Assembly (NCBI RefSeq): GCF_022811925.1
Contig: NZ_CP065511.1
Coordinates: 923,501 to 987,500, forward strand
Length of the DNA: 64,000 nt
Direction of reading: 5' to 3'
Origin: Cytobacillus oceanisediminis
GTDB taxonomy: Bacteria > Bacillota > Bacilli > Bacillales > Cytobacillaceae
Part shown: piece by piece, positions 34,553 to 43,048 of the stretch
Layout: each line of letters begins with the position of its first letter
Numbering within the stretch: the stretch's first letter is position 1
Notes under the pieces: model-generated
The model's input: the letters and a program-made list of their open reading frames with translations, nothing else
The model's database searches: none
Told to the model about the DNA's origin: nothing
Made by a program: the position numbers and the translations under genes

Positions 34553-35902
34553 ATGTTTGGATTTTCAATGATACAAATGGTTCGTACACATGCGGATAAG
34601 CTGGATTTGCAGCTCCGACAAGATTTGATTCACCTTTATACCCCTTTTAAATGGACACCCTGCTTTTTACATTCTCCTTTGGAAAAAGTACTGAAAAGAA
34701 CCAAAAACTTTCCTGTAGTTGTGGAATTTAAGAAAGGCTGCAGTTTTTCTGATGCAGTAGAGGAATGTCATGCTGTTTCACAAAGGCATTTCAGAGCAAA
34801 GGTAAATAGAAGCTTTTCAAGCATTTCCTGCTGCAGTATGGATATGACGCCAGCCGCACTAGATGATCTATTAACCTCTTGCTCCCATATTCATAAAATC
34901 CATTACGATCGAAGAGTACAAGCACTGCTCGACGTCGCTACACCCTCTGTTGAAGCAGGAGAAGCGCTGAGAGAAAGCAATTTGCTGACAGGGCAAGATG
35001 TAACGATTGCCGTAATTGATACTGGAGTTTACCCTCACCAGGATATAGGGGATCGTTTAAAACATTTTAAAGACTTTATTAATAACCGTACAGCAGCGTA
35101 TGACGACAATGGCCATGGTACCCATTGCGCCGGTGACGCTGCCGGTGATGGTACCGCCTCGGGCGGAATATATCGAGGGCCTGCACCGAATGCAAATATT
35201 ATTGGTGTCAAAGTATTGGATAAGCTGGGTTCAGGTTCCCTGTCCACTGTCATGGCAGGGGTTCAGTGGTGCATTGAGTATAACAGCACCCCGGAAAACC
35301 AGCCGAAAATTGACATCATAAGTATGTCGCTGGGAAGTTCACCTGTAGGGGATCCGGAAGATGACATGATGGTAAAAGCGGTTAATGCAGCATGGGATGC
35401 CGGTATTGTTGTTTGTGTTGCAGCAGGAAATTCAGGTCCGAATTTTGGAACGATTGCCAGTCCTGGAATCAGCGAAAAGGTCATAACAGTCGGGGCCATG
35501 GATGATTGGAATACACCCGTTCGTGAAGGTGATATAATCGCAAACTTTTCAAGTCGTGGAACCCTATCAAGTCAGTTGATTAAGCCAGATGTTGTAGCAC
35601 CTGGTGTAAATATCATATCATTACGGTCGCCAAATTCATATTTGGATAAACTGCAAAAATCAGCACGTGTGGGTACTGAATACTTCTCATTATCCGGAAC
35701 TTCAATGGCAACGCCAATTTGTGCTGGAGTTGCCGCATTAATTCTAGAAAGCAACAGACAGCTGTCACCGGATCAGGTCAAAAATAAACTTATGACCGGT
35801 GCTGAAACATGGGGGAATCCCCAGAATGAAAATAATAAATATATATATGGAGCCGGTTATATAAGCGCCAAAAATTCAATCCTGGAAACAAACAATCAAT
35901 AA
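34553..35902 (+). CDS. aprX: Subtilisin-family serine protease AprX
   Basis: A 449-residue S8 protease closely matching Bacillus AprX from the first residues (MFGFSMIQMVR) to the end. Catalytic triad: Asp156 (AVIDTG), His188 (DNGHGTHCAGD), Ser384 (LSGTSMATP); oxyanion Asn293 (AAGNSG). No signal peptide, in line with an intracellular protease expressed in stationary phase. Residues 1-125 are a proregion-like part. ATG at 34553 follows GGAGGAC. It lies inside the right region but without its own close repeat copies, so it may be ordinary chromosome between cassettes. Terminator at 35910. Confidence 0.93.
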   Translation: MFGFSMIQMVRTHADKLDLQLRQDLIHLYTPFKWTPCFLHSPLEKVLKRTKNFPVVVEFKKGCSFSDAVEECHAVSQRHFRAKVNRSFSSISCCSMDMTPAALDDLLTSCSHIHKIHYDRRVQALLDVATPSVEAGEALRESNLLTGQDVTIAVIDTGVYPHQDIGDRLKHFKDFINNRTAAYDDNGHGTHCAGDAAGDGTASGGIYRGPAPNANIIGVKVLDKLGSGSLSTVMAGVQWCIEYNSTPENQPKIDIISMSLGSSPVGDPEDDMMVKAVNAAWDAGIVVCVAAGNSGPNFGTIASPGISEKVITVGAMDDWNTPVREGDIIANFSSRGTLSSQLIKPDVVAPGVNIISLRSPNSYLDKLQKSARVGTEYFSLSGTSMATPICAGVAALILESNRQLSPDQVKNKLMTGAETWGNPQNENNKYIYGAGYISAKNSILETNNQ

Positions 35903-35909
35903 AAATTCA

Positions 35910-35938
35910 AAGCGATTCTTCTAAAGGGAATCGCTTAA
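35910..35938 (+). terminator. Terminator after aprX
   Basis: AGCGATTC pairs with GAATCGCT around a short loop. Confidence 0.7.
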
Positions 35939-35990
35939 TTCTATTATTAGGTACATACTAAAAGAAAAGAATTATCCGAAGGAGAAAAAT

Positions 35991-36484
35991 ATAACAAACC
36001 AACGTAAATTAGTAATATTTATTGCAGCAAGTTTGGATGGGTACATCGCTGCAAAGGATGAATCACTGGATTGCTTTTTAATGTTGAAGGGGAGGGCGAT
36101 AACGGTTTTTCAGCTTTTTATAAAACAGATGACACAATCATAATGGGGAGAAAAACATATGACTGGGTTAATGAAGCACGAGAATGGCAAGTTTCCATAT
36201 GAAAACAAAGAATGCTATGTTTTTTTTAATTTGTCCATAGGTACACTAAATATGTAAAGTTTATTAACCAAGGTCTAACCTCTTTTAGAGAAACTAAAGC
36301 ACCAGGATGGAAAAAAATATTGATCGTTGGCGGAGGGGCCTTGCTGCATTCTTTTATAAAAGAAAAATTGATAGATGAAATCATCCTTACGGTTGCTCCT
36401 GCAGTAATTGGACGGGGAATCCCATTGTTTAAAGAAGGTGATTATGAACCTGAACAGATTTTCAAAAAACATTTAACTCAATAA
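35991..36484 (+). pseudogene. Dihydrofolate reductase/RibD-C-like protein, multiply frameshifted
   Basis: Reading across frames gives IAASLDGYIAAKDESLDW, IIMGRKTYDWV, PYENKECYVF, ILIVGGGALLHSFIKE and ILTVAPAVIGRGIPLF, the layout of a RibD C-terminal/DHFR-like protein. At least two single-base indels are visible: a lost base near 36080 (after LD) and an extra A near 36170 (GTTAATGAAG). The start codon position reads ATA (35991) after AAGGAG. It is non-functional. Confidence 0.8.
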
Positions 36485-36499
36485 GCACAACTTCTAATT

Positions 36500-36575
36500 A
36501 AATAAACGAAGGCTTATGTTCAAGACCAGCTGCTGAATTTTGCAGCTTTGTTTGTTCGACTACCATGAAAATAAG
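36500..36575 (+). repeat. Cassette-boundary repeat, complete but box B weak
   Basis: Box A AATAAACGAAGGCTTATGTTC, AAGACC, hairpin AGCTGC-tgaattt-GCAGCT, then GTTCGACTACCATGAAAATA. Confidence 0.7.
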
Positions 36576-36757
36576 TTTCCTTAAGATTAGATAAATGACA
36601 TTCCTTAAGAAGACCCTGCTTAATCGTTTAAAAAAAGAGGAGAGCGTTAAAATAATAAATCTATGGATTGGTTGACTGGATTAAGGTCAGTATCAGTATT
36701 GACACTTCCTATCCATTTTCATTCTCTGTGGTGAAGCGCTGATTTTTGCGCTTCATG
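36576..36757 (+). other. Intergenic sequence with hairpin
   Basis: TGAAGCGC (36732) and GCGCTTCA (36748) form a stem with T-rich loop. No gene is supported in 36485-37125; the rest is degraded sequence and repeats. Confidence 0.45.
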
Positions 36758-36876
36758 GATGACTAACGGGTGATATTGACTCAGGAAGGATTAACGCATT
36801 TTCTATTCAAGTAAAAGTGCAGTTTAGTTGAAGAATAGTCTTTAGCTCTTATTCAACAATCGGTCCATTTAATTGA
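36758..36876 (+). repeat. Tandem box A / box B-like copies
   Basis: ATGACTAACGGGTGATATTG, then TTCAAGTAAAAGTGCAG and TTTAGTTGAAGAAT, then a variant CAACAATCGGTCCATTTAAT. The last part resembles 47808-47867. Confidence 0.65.
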
Positions 36877-36980
36877 GTTAAGTGGTTGAAAAAAATCCTT
36901 ACTTTTATATGCAGTAAAAAGTATTGTGAAAAATCAGAAAAAAGTGATTCATCAACGGTTTTTAAAGTTCTACATAAAAT

Positions 36981-37021
36981 AAAAACGCCAATCCTCCGAT
37001 TCATATGGGTTTGGCGTTTTT
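36981..37021. terminator. Terminator
   Basis: AAAAACGCCAA and TTGGCGTTTTT enclose a 19-base loop with extra ATCC/GGGT pairing; positioned downstream of the minus-strand DUF3231 gene. Confidence 0.75.
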
Positions 37022-37125
37022 CTACCTTTATAGTTGTGTTTATGTAAACCTAAAATTGCATTTGCTTGTTTTTGCTCTGCCTAATTTTTACCTTTATCAC
37101 TCACGTAGATATCACTATAGAATTT

Positions 37126-37680
37126 TTAGCCTAATGGTTGTTGAGAACCAGGTGGGACGTAAAAAGGTGGGACTTTAATCCATCCGCGCTTGCGCATTAA
37201 ATGTTTTAATCTAGTCGCGAAAGCTAATTTTTCTGCTTGAAACTGAATAAACAATATACCTACATCTGTACGAATCGATTCTGAAGCAGCACTAGCAGCA
37301 CGCATAATTAAGCTAATAATTTTTAAAGATAATTCGTTTGCAATTACATCATCCGTTAATTTAACACCGAAAGGAACACTGTTAGGGTCTGATTTTGGCA
37401 TATCTTCAGGGGCAGAAGGCAATGTAATTCCTTCCTTAATCATAAAATCATGAAGTCGTTCCCTCTGACTGTTCCCTAGTTTCATGTCTTCTTCAAGTAT
37501 TGCTTTTAGTTCATTATCCGTCGTGGTATTTATACCTGCTTGAACAGAAACTTTTGCTAATTCAAGGCCTGCTAAGTAAATCCAGCATGCCATCACTTCT
37601 CCAACATGAAGAGGTTGATCTTCATCTTGATCTGTCATCGATTTCATGGTATCCATAACTGTTTCCCATACATTTAGCAT
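37126..37680 (-). CDS. DUF3231-type protein
   Basis: A 184-residue, mostly helical protein. HVGEVMACWIYLAGLELAKVS, RERLHDFMIKEGITLPSAP, VPFGVKLTDDVIANELS and IRTDVGILFIQFQAEKLAF fit the DUF3231 (ferritin-like, CotF-like) group. The second copy at 53174 keeps H-GEV, GI-LP-APPDRP, PVGARFTD and SIREDIAMMYGQF. Function unknown; a four-helix fold is inferred. ATG follows GGAGGGATC on the minus strand. Confidence 0.75.
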   Translation of the reverse strand: MLNVWETVMDTMKSMTDQDEDQPLHVGEVMACWIYLAGLELAKVSVQAGINTTTDNELKAILEEDMKLGNSQRERLHDFMIKEGITLPSAPEDMPKSDPNSVPFGVKLTDDVIANELSLKIISLIMRAASAASESIRTDVGILFIQFQAEKLAFATRLKHLMRKRGWIKVPPFYVPPGSQQPLG

Positions 37681-37799
37681 GTGATCCCTCCTGATTTTTT
37701 AGCTTATTTACTTATATTGTTTGTTGCATATGAATATCTATTCAACAGGTGAGAATGAGAACAATTAGGGAATGCTTGATCACAATTGTTGCCATAAGA

Positions 37800-37990
37800 A
37801 AAAACATGTTAAGTAAGAGGACGTCTTTTTGTAATGCTCCAACACATTTAAGAGATTAGATATTGTTAGGTAAAGAAAAGATTGTGAAAATTTCCATTTA
37901 AACTAAAGGGTGTGTTGATCCAAGAAGGATTAATCGCCTTTTTTGTTGTATTCCTTATTGGACTAACGAAGCGGATAGTTGAAGAAGAAA
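37800..37990 (+). repeat. Extended cassette-boundary repeat
   Basis: AGAGGACGTCTTTTTG, ATTGTGAAAATTTCCATTTA, box A AACTAAAGGGTGTG, hairpin-like GGATTAATCGCC, then box B TTGGACTAACGAAGCGG and ATAGTTGAAGAAG. The first 110 bases are also found at 32640-32745. Confidence 0.75.
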
Positions 37991-38031
37991 TAAATGGTGA
38001 TTTGCCTCTAAACAAGAAGGAGGAAATTTAT

Positions 38032-38382
38032 ATGCTCTTTATGCTGATTGTCAAAGCCTCGAAGAATTCGGAAGCCGGTCAGCTCCCGAGCCCTGAACTC
38101 ATGGAAGCTATGACGAAGTACAATGAGGAATTAGTCAAGGCAGGCGTGCGGGTTATGGCTAAAGGACTCCATCCAAGTTCAAATGGGATTCGCATTTCGT
38201 TTCCGCATCCAGGGGAAAAGCCGGTGGTTACCGAAGGCCCATTTACAGAATCGCAAGAATTGATTGCCGGCTTCATTCTGATTGATGTGAAGTCGAGGGA
38301 AGATGCCATCGAATGGGCCATGCGGATGCCGGACCCCCAAGGACATGGGGAAGGTCAGATTGAATTGCGTCAAGTATTTTAG
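38032..38382 (+). CDS. YciI-like/DGPF-domain protein
   Basis: A 116-residue YCII-related protein: MLFMLIVKASKNSEAG, GPFTESQELIAGFILIDVKSREDAIEWAMRMP are typical. Such proteins have a dimeric ferredoxin-like fold; many are fused or linked to sigma factors, but function is unknown. ATG at 38032 follows AAGAAGGAGG; a longer in-frame opening from 37912 runs through the repeat and is not coding. Base composition is richer in G+C than adjacent cassettes, suggesting a different source. Confidence 0.82.
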   Translation: MLFMLIVKASKNSEAGQLPSPELMEAMTKYNEELVKAGVRVMAKGLHPSSNGIRISFPHPGEKPVVTEGPFTESQELIAGFILIDVKSREDAIEWAMRMPDPQGHGEGQIELRQVF

Positions 38383-38410
38383 GCATCAGAGGGAATAGGC
38401 GGAATGGTTT

Positions 38411-38437
38411 TACTGTTGTACTAACGGGGCAGGTTAG
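38411..38437 (+). repeat. Box B repeat, left part interrupted by IS
   Basis: TTGTACTAACGGGGCAGG and TTAG up to 38437, where the IS1111-like element begins. Confidence 0.75.
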
Positions 38438-38540
38438 CATTCCTGTAGATCGTTATTTTTGAGCTTTGAAAAAAATAGGGCTCCTCAGTAAGATATGAGT
38501 AAGACACGACTCTAACTCAAACTTAGGAGGAACCCTTACT

Positions 38541-39814
38541 ATGAAGTTTAAAATGCAGGACAAACAAAATCAACTAATAGAAAGAATTACTGATAAACAT
38601 CTTGTGGTTGGTGTGGATATTGCACAACAATTTCACGTAGCCAGAGCAGTGAATTTCCGTGGGATTGTAGTAGGAGATCCAATCACTTTTCCAAACAACG
38701 AAGAGGATTTTCGTCCCTGTTAATCTGGATTAATAGCATTAAAAGATTACATAAACTTGAGGCTGCCATAGTTGGTATGGAACCTACCGGTCATTATTGG
38801 ATTAACCTTTCTAAATGGCTGATGAAACAAGATATTGAGGTAGTGACAGTTAACCCTCATTTGGTGAAAAGAAATAAAGAAAACCGTGATAATACCCAAT
38901 CAAAGAGTGATAAAAAAGACGCTCTTGTAATAGCCGATATGGTGAAGAACGGTTACTATGCCTTTGTGAGGAATACTTCTGAGTCGTTTGAAAAGCTCAG
39001 GGTGCTCATGTCAAATCGGGATGTCATTGTTAAGAGGCTTGTAAGCTCGATTAATCAATTGAATCGCTGGGTGGATATTGTCTTCCCCGAGCTTAGGCAA
39101 GTATTTAAAGACATCACTGCTAAAGGGGCCATCGCAACACTTCGGCTTTTCACATCTCCGATGGAACTGGGTTCCATGAAGCCTGAAGAGATCGTGGCCG
39201 GGTGGAAGTTACTGATGAAGCGACAGCCTGGATTAAAGAAAGCCTATTTACTCCTCAATGTAGCCAGGAAATCAGTTGGTACAAGGCAAGCATTAGAAGC
39301 TTATAAATTTCATCTTGAACAATTACTCGAAGAGTATGACCTTGCGATTCAACAACTTGAAAGAGTTGAGCTGGCAATTAAGGATGAACTACCTAAAATT
39401 CCTTTCGCGAATAAGTTACTTATGATTAAGGGAATTAGTGAAATTTCGTTAGCTGGTATTTTAGGGGAAGCAGGAGATTTAAGTGGTTTTTCACACGGCA
39501 ACTCTTTACTTCGCCATGCAGGACTCCATCTAGCCGAAGCCAGTTCAGGGAAGTGGAAAGGGCAAATTATCATTTCAAAGCGTGGAAGATCAAGGTTAAG
39601 ACGTTTCCTCTATTTAGCTACTATGAGTCTGGTAATGAACAACCCGGAATTTAAAGCCCTCCACTCGAATAATGTTAAGGTCAAGAAAATGAAAAAAATG
39701 AAATCTATAATGAAGCTGATCGGGAAGTTAGCTAGGATCTTTGTAGGGATAGCGCGAAAAAACGAAGCTTATTGTGCCAAGAAGGTCCAGCCGTTAACTG
39801 AGTTGGCAGCGTAG
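38541..39814 (+). pseudogene. IS110/IS1111 family transposase, frameshifted
   Basis: Frame one (38541 to about 38715) has VVGVDIAQQFHVA with the first catalytic Asp; frame two continues with IVGMEPTGHYW (Glu), KSDKKDALVIADM (Asp pair), helix-hairpin-helix MIKGISEISLAGIL, and KRGRSRLRRFLYLATM. A single frameshift near 38715 separates them. The DEDD residues are all present across frames. ATG follows AGGAGGAACCC. About 40% similar by eye to the transposase at 46080. Confidence 0.88.
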
Positions 39815-39939
39815 TTCAATTCACTTTTTCTCGAAGAGAATCATTACCCCTTATATTTTTAAAGGTCGAGTGTTGGCTTATTCGCAGGATTTCAAATATG
39901 TACGGAGTATCAGGTTTGTTCAACAAAAGGGCACTGACC

Positions 39940-40085
39940 CATCAGGTTAGCATAACTGGCCTCCACCCCTTGGATAGGCATGACGAAGGAATGAGAGGGC
40001 AATTGACCCGTTGAGACATGGGAGGGAAAGCCTCCAAGGGCTGGCGTGGAGAAGTACATCATATGGTAGAATTTGGAGTGTAATC
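39940..40085 (+). ncRNA. Candidate seek/bridge RNA, copy 1
   Basis: Non-coding, G+C-rich stretch downstream of the transposase with GGCCTCCACCCC, GACGAAGGAATGAGAGGGCA, CATGGGAGGGAAAGCCTCCA. The middle motifs recur in copy 2 (47430-47610), with paired CCTCCA/TGGAGG-like runs. IS1111 elements encode their guide RNA downstream of the transposase, so this is the expected place. Confidence 0.6.
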
Positions 40086-40207
40086 CTACTCCTCTATTTA
40101 ACTATGTCTTCACGTAGCCATTTGTCCAGAATCTACTTTTTTCAATTTAGAAATATATATCCATGGAAGATGAAATCCTGCGAATAAGCGAGCATTCGTG
40201 AGTAAAC

Positions 40208-40448
40208 CGTATTAAACTGAGGGAGTTAAATAAGTCCATATCCAATTAGAACTTCTATAAAATTGGAAGTTCAATTTTTCCGCGAATATTAACGATAAAC
40301 TATAAAAAAACTAAATAATTAAAGAATAGGAGTAATGTTAGAAGGCATCATTATTTCGTGTATTCTGGTTACAAATGAATAATGAAAATGTTTTTGTCAA
40401 TTTAAAAGGGAGACATATTCAATAACTTACTTTTTGGAGGTATAAGTA
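40208..40448 (+). other. Intergenic region right of IS copy 1
   Basis: Begins with the continued repeat tail (CTGAGGGAGTTAAATAAG), then AT-rich sequence. AATTAGAACTTC-tataaaatt-GGAAGTTCAATTTTT (about 40246-40280) is terminator-like. No gene is supported before 40449. Confidence 0.45.
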
Positions 40449-40625
40449 ATGGCTAAAATTCCTATTAGACCAATTATTAAATTTACTAAAGAACAAGGGC
40501 CAAAGGCTGGTAAATTTGTGAAAGAAAATTGGAAGGATATTAGTAAAGTAATTGCGGGTGGTGCGATAAATCAAATAACTAAAAACAGAAAAGAAGAAAA
40601 ACTAAATCAGGAAATATCATTATAG
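40449..40625 (+). CDS. Small basic protein, unknown
   Basis: A 58-residue lysine-rich protein (MAKIPIRPIIKFTKEQGPKA start; then WKDISKVIAGGAINQITKN). ATG follows GGAGG at eight bases, and a second small gene starts four bases after its stop, so the two form an operon. No family recognised. The pair could be a small two-component system such as toxin-antitoxin, but no motif supports this. Confidence 0.6.
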   Translation: MAKIPIRPIIKFTKEQGPKAGKFVKENWKDISKVIAGGAINQITKNRKEEKLNQEISL

Positions 40626-40629
40626 AAAA

Positions 40630-40938
40630 ATGCGTTATTTTCAATATCAATCTGAAGAATTACCAAATTTAAATAATAAAACGCGGAAAGAATTACTACA
40701 ATGTAAGATAGAAATTGAACAATTTATTCAACAAATAGAAACTGAGGAAAATAAGGGACTTGCTATAAAAACCGGTTCACTCCAAAGAATAAACAATTGG
40801 AATAATATTCTTATTCAAATTGAAGATAAAATGTCGGCAAAAGATTATCAAGAATTGTTACTTATTTACAATGATCCAAATTATCAAAGCAAATATTATG
40901 AAGGATTTGAAAAATTTATAAGTAATACAAAAAAGTAA
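40630..40938 (+). CDS. Small helical protein, unknown
   Basis: A 102-residue, highly charged and probably helical protein (RKELLQCKIEIEQFIQQIET; MSAKDYQELLLIYND). Starts four bases after the previous stop, without its own strong ribosome site, so translation is likely coupled. No family recognised. Located between IS copy 1 and the repeat at 41185. Confidence 0.6.
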   Translation: MRYFQYQSEELPNLNNKTRKELLQCKIEIEQFIQQIETEENKGLAIKTGSLQRINNWNNILIQIEDKMSAKDYQELLLIYNDPNYQSKYYEGFEKFISNTKK

Positions 40939-41184
40939 TAGAACAGGGGATATGGAAGAGCTGTATACTTATCTTCAAGCAAAAACCAATAAAGATAGAA
41001 CCACAATTGAAAAAGATTTCCAGAGCTAGATTGACATATAAAAATATAGTAAGTCTGTCGACAATAACTAATTGAAATAATATATTGTATTAAACTTGAA
41101 TCATCATCAATAGCAGTAGACAAATAAACAATTAGAAAATTTAAAAAGTAAAATTTGTTTGAAAATTATTACGCTTTTTGTTGA
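40939..41184 (+). other. Intergenic region, no gene seen
   Basis: AT-rich sequence without supported gene, hairpin or repeat until 41185. Confidence 0.4.
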
Positions 41185-41272
41185 ATTCAACTAACAACTG
41201 CTTATGTTCAAGATCAGCTGCTAATCTTCAGCTTTTTTCATATTGAACTAAAGGGGCAGGTTAGTGAAAGAG
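41185..41272 (+). repeat. Cassette-boundary repeat, complete
   Basis: Box A TTCAACTAACAACTGCTTATG, TTCAAGAT, hairpin AGCTG-ctaatctt-CAGCT with T-run, box B TTGAACTAAAGGGGCAGG and TTAGTGAAAGAGG. Confidence 0.9.
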
Positions 41273-41370
41273 GGCGTTTCCAAAAAACAGGAATTCTTTT
41301 AGTAATACAGAATATTTGTTATGAATAAACTTTGAGTTCCGGGTGTAGTACATGGTTATTAAAAGTGGGT

Positions 41371-41398
41371 GGCCGGGAGAAATCCTGGCTTTTTTTAG
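41371..41398 (+). terminator. Terminator-like hairpin
   Basis: GGCCGGGAGAAATCCTGGC with a run of T's; no intact gene precedes it since the repeat at 41185, so it may be left from a lost cassette. Confidence 0.5.
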
Positions 41399-41494
41399 TT
41401 AAATGAATCTCTATCTTATGTTTCCAAAATTTTTATTTAAATTTAACTTTTCTTTGAGTATAATTATCTAAATTACTCATAAAGGATGGACACC

Positions 41495-42109
41495 ATGTTC
41501 AAAAAATTCTTTGGAAGAAACTATACAGTTGCTGACTTCTGGATTTGGTTTGAAAAGAATTCACAAGACTATTATCGGTTAAAAGAAGAAAATTTAAATT
41601 CATTGTTCAACAAACTAAGTAAACAGTTATCTAAGATAAATGATGATTTAGCATTTGAATTTAGTGCAGATCTTATAGAAGGAAAGAGAGAGTTTATAAT
41701 AAGCGCTGATGGCATCTTGTCTGCCTTTCCAGACGTCATTGACCTTGTTGAAAATGCACCCCAACTTGAAGGCTTTAAAATAATTGCCTTTCGCCAAAAA
41801 AGTGCTGTTGATGATATTTCCACTATAGAATATGATGATATAAGTTTAGGGCCTGATGATGTCTATTTCACTTACAGAAAAAATGGTGATACTTTAGACA
41901 TTGTTCTATATCTCAGAGGCTATGACTCTGATTTTGAAGAATGGGAAAATGCTGCCTTTATATTATTAGACACTATTATTGGAGAGTATGATGTTGCTAC
42001 TAAAATAGGAAGCATTGATATGCTACCTTATAAAGAAAGTCCTAATTTAAAATCCATTTTAGAATTACCTTCATTAATAGATAAGGAAGTAAGGGGGATA
42101 AGCTTATAA
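41495..42109 (+). CDS. Conserved hypothetical protein
   Basis: A 204-residue soluble acidic protein. It contains EFIISADGILSAFPDVIDLV and LEGFKIIAFRQ, a combination I associate with a family of uncharacterised bacterial proteins, but cannot name it. ATG 41495 is eight bases after AAAGGA (41481); an upstream ATG at 41486 overlaps that site. No membrane segment. Cassette between 41185 and 42125. Confidence 0.65.
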   Translation: MFKKFFGRNYTVADFWIWFEKNSQDYYRLKEENLNSLFNKLSKQLSKINDDLAFEFSADLIEGKREFIISADGILSAFPDVIDLVENAPQLEGFKIIAFRQKSAVDDISTIEYDDISLGPDDVYFTYRKNGDTLDIVLYLRGYDSDFEEWENAAFILLDTIIGEYDVATKIGSIDMLPYKESPNLKSILELPSLIDKEVRGISL

Positions 42110-42124
42110 GGCTTATCCTTTATT

Positions 42125-42171
42125 AGATAGCAGCTCTTATTGTACTAAAGGGGCAGTTTAATAGAAGAAGA
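42125..42171 (+). repeat. Box B repeat
   Basis: AGCTCTTATTGTACTAAAGG then GGCAGTTTAATAGAAGAAG. Confidence 0.8.
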
Positions 42172-42205
42172 TAATATAAATATTAATGAAAGAGGATGTC
42201 TTGAA

Positions 42206-42652
42206 ATGGTTACTCGGAATGTTATTGAAAATGATTATAATAAAGTAATAGATGTTATTAATGATTGGTGGGGAGGTCGGGAAATGAAACATTTGTTGCC
42301 TCGATTATTCTTCGAACATTTCCAATCGACGAGTTTTATAGTTGAAGATGAAGACAAAAGTTTGTCGGCTTTCCTTATTGGATTTGTCTCTCAAACACAT
42401 CCTAACGAAGCTTATATACATTTTGTTGGTATTAATCCTGAACTTAGAAATAAAGGATTAGCAAGAGAATTATATAATTTATTCTTCTTAAAAGTTCGTA
42501 ATTTAGGGTGCGATACAGTTAAATGTATAACTTCTCCAGTTAACGAAGGTTCGGTTGCATATCACAAGTCAATGGGTTTTACTCTTACTTTAGGAACGGA
42601 TTATGCTGGAAAAGGACAAGACCGTATTTTATTCTCTAAGTACATAGGTTAA
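42206..42652 (+). CDS. GNAT acetyltransferase (INDWWGGR type)
   Basis: A 148-residue GNAT with INDWWGGREM, EAYIHFVGINPELRNKGLAR (motif A, R-N-K-G-L-A) and VAYHKSMGF. It is the intact counterpart of the gene at 9373. Start ATG follows AGAGGATG. Substrate unknown. Paralogues in separate cassettes suggest repeated capture or duplication. Confidence 0.85.
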   Translation: MVTRNVIENDYNKVIDVINDWWGGREMKHLLPRLFFEHFQSTSFIVEDEDKSLSAFLIGFVSQTHPNEAYIHFVGINPELRNKGLARELYNLFFLKVRNLGCDTVKCITSPVNEGSVAYHKSMGFTLTLGTDYAGKGQDRILFSKYIG

Positions 42653-42678
42653 CATTTTTATCATTTTAAAGTCGATGT

Positions 42679-42771
42679 GTTTTAGCTAACGGGTGAAAGA
42701 GTTGAAGATCCAGCTAGGATTAGCAGCTCTTTTTTCTTATTCGACTAACGGGGCAGTTTAGTTTAATAAGG
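42679..42771 (+). repeat. Cassette-boundary repeat, complete
   Basis: Box A TTTAGCTAACGGGTGAAAGAG, hairpin AGCT-aggatt-AGCAGCT with T-run, box B TTCGACTAACGGGGCAG and TTTAGTTTAATAAG. Confidence 0.85.
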
Positions 42772-42963
42772 GAAATAGTTTATGTAGATAGAAAAGAAGG
42801 CTCCTGAAATAGCATAAAGGGTTCCGTTTTGGGGTGCATAATCTATAAATGACAATAGAAATGTCCTGTGAATTGGTACAGGACATTTTGCAGTAATTGA
42901 ACGAACCCGTGGTATTGCACGCAACATTAGCCAACTCTTGAAGGAGTTCTTAATAGAGAGTCG

Positions 42964-42997
42964 TTTCATCAAAACGGGGCATGTTAGTTGAAGAAGA
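42964..42997 (+). repeat. Box B repeat
   Basis: TTCATCAAAACGGGGCATG then TTAGTTGAAGAAG. The interval 42772-42963 holds a short hairpin (AATGTCCTGTG/ACAGGACATT near 42859) and no gene; it may be an emptied or decayed cassette. Confidence 0.7.
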
Positions 42998-43048
42998 ACA
43001 TAGAATACTAAGGTGCAATGCTAGATGCTTAAGAGGCATTATTATCTC

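Larger units (their letters stand above)
38438..40207 (+). mobile_element. IS1111-like element in box B, copy 1
   Basis: Left end CATTCCTGTA and right end GAGTAAAC match the other IS1111-like copy (45963-47769), while flanks differ; this gives the limits. The right flank CGTATTAAACTGAGGGAG resembles the tail after box B at 30313. It contains a frameshifted transposase and a structured 3' region. Confidence 0.75.

Noticed and set aside
34227..34571. 114-codon open frame before aprX as a gene
   Set aside because: Only 26 codons resemble a protein (GNAT end); the rest runs through a terminator and the aprX ribosome site.
37912..38031. Longer N-terminus for the YciI-like gene
   Set aside because: The extra 40 codons are translated repeat sequence; the ATG at 38032 has a good ribosome site and matches the family start.
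38541..39814. Programmed frameshifting of the IS1111-like transposase
   Set aside because: The two copies are shifted at different positions (about 38715 and 47025), one by a clear 4-bp duplication, and no shared slippery site is seen.
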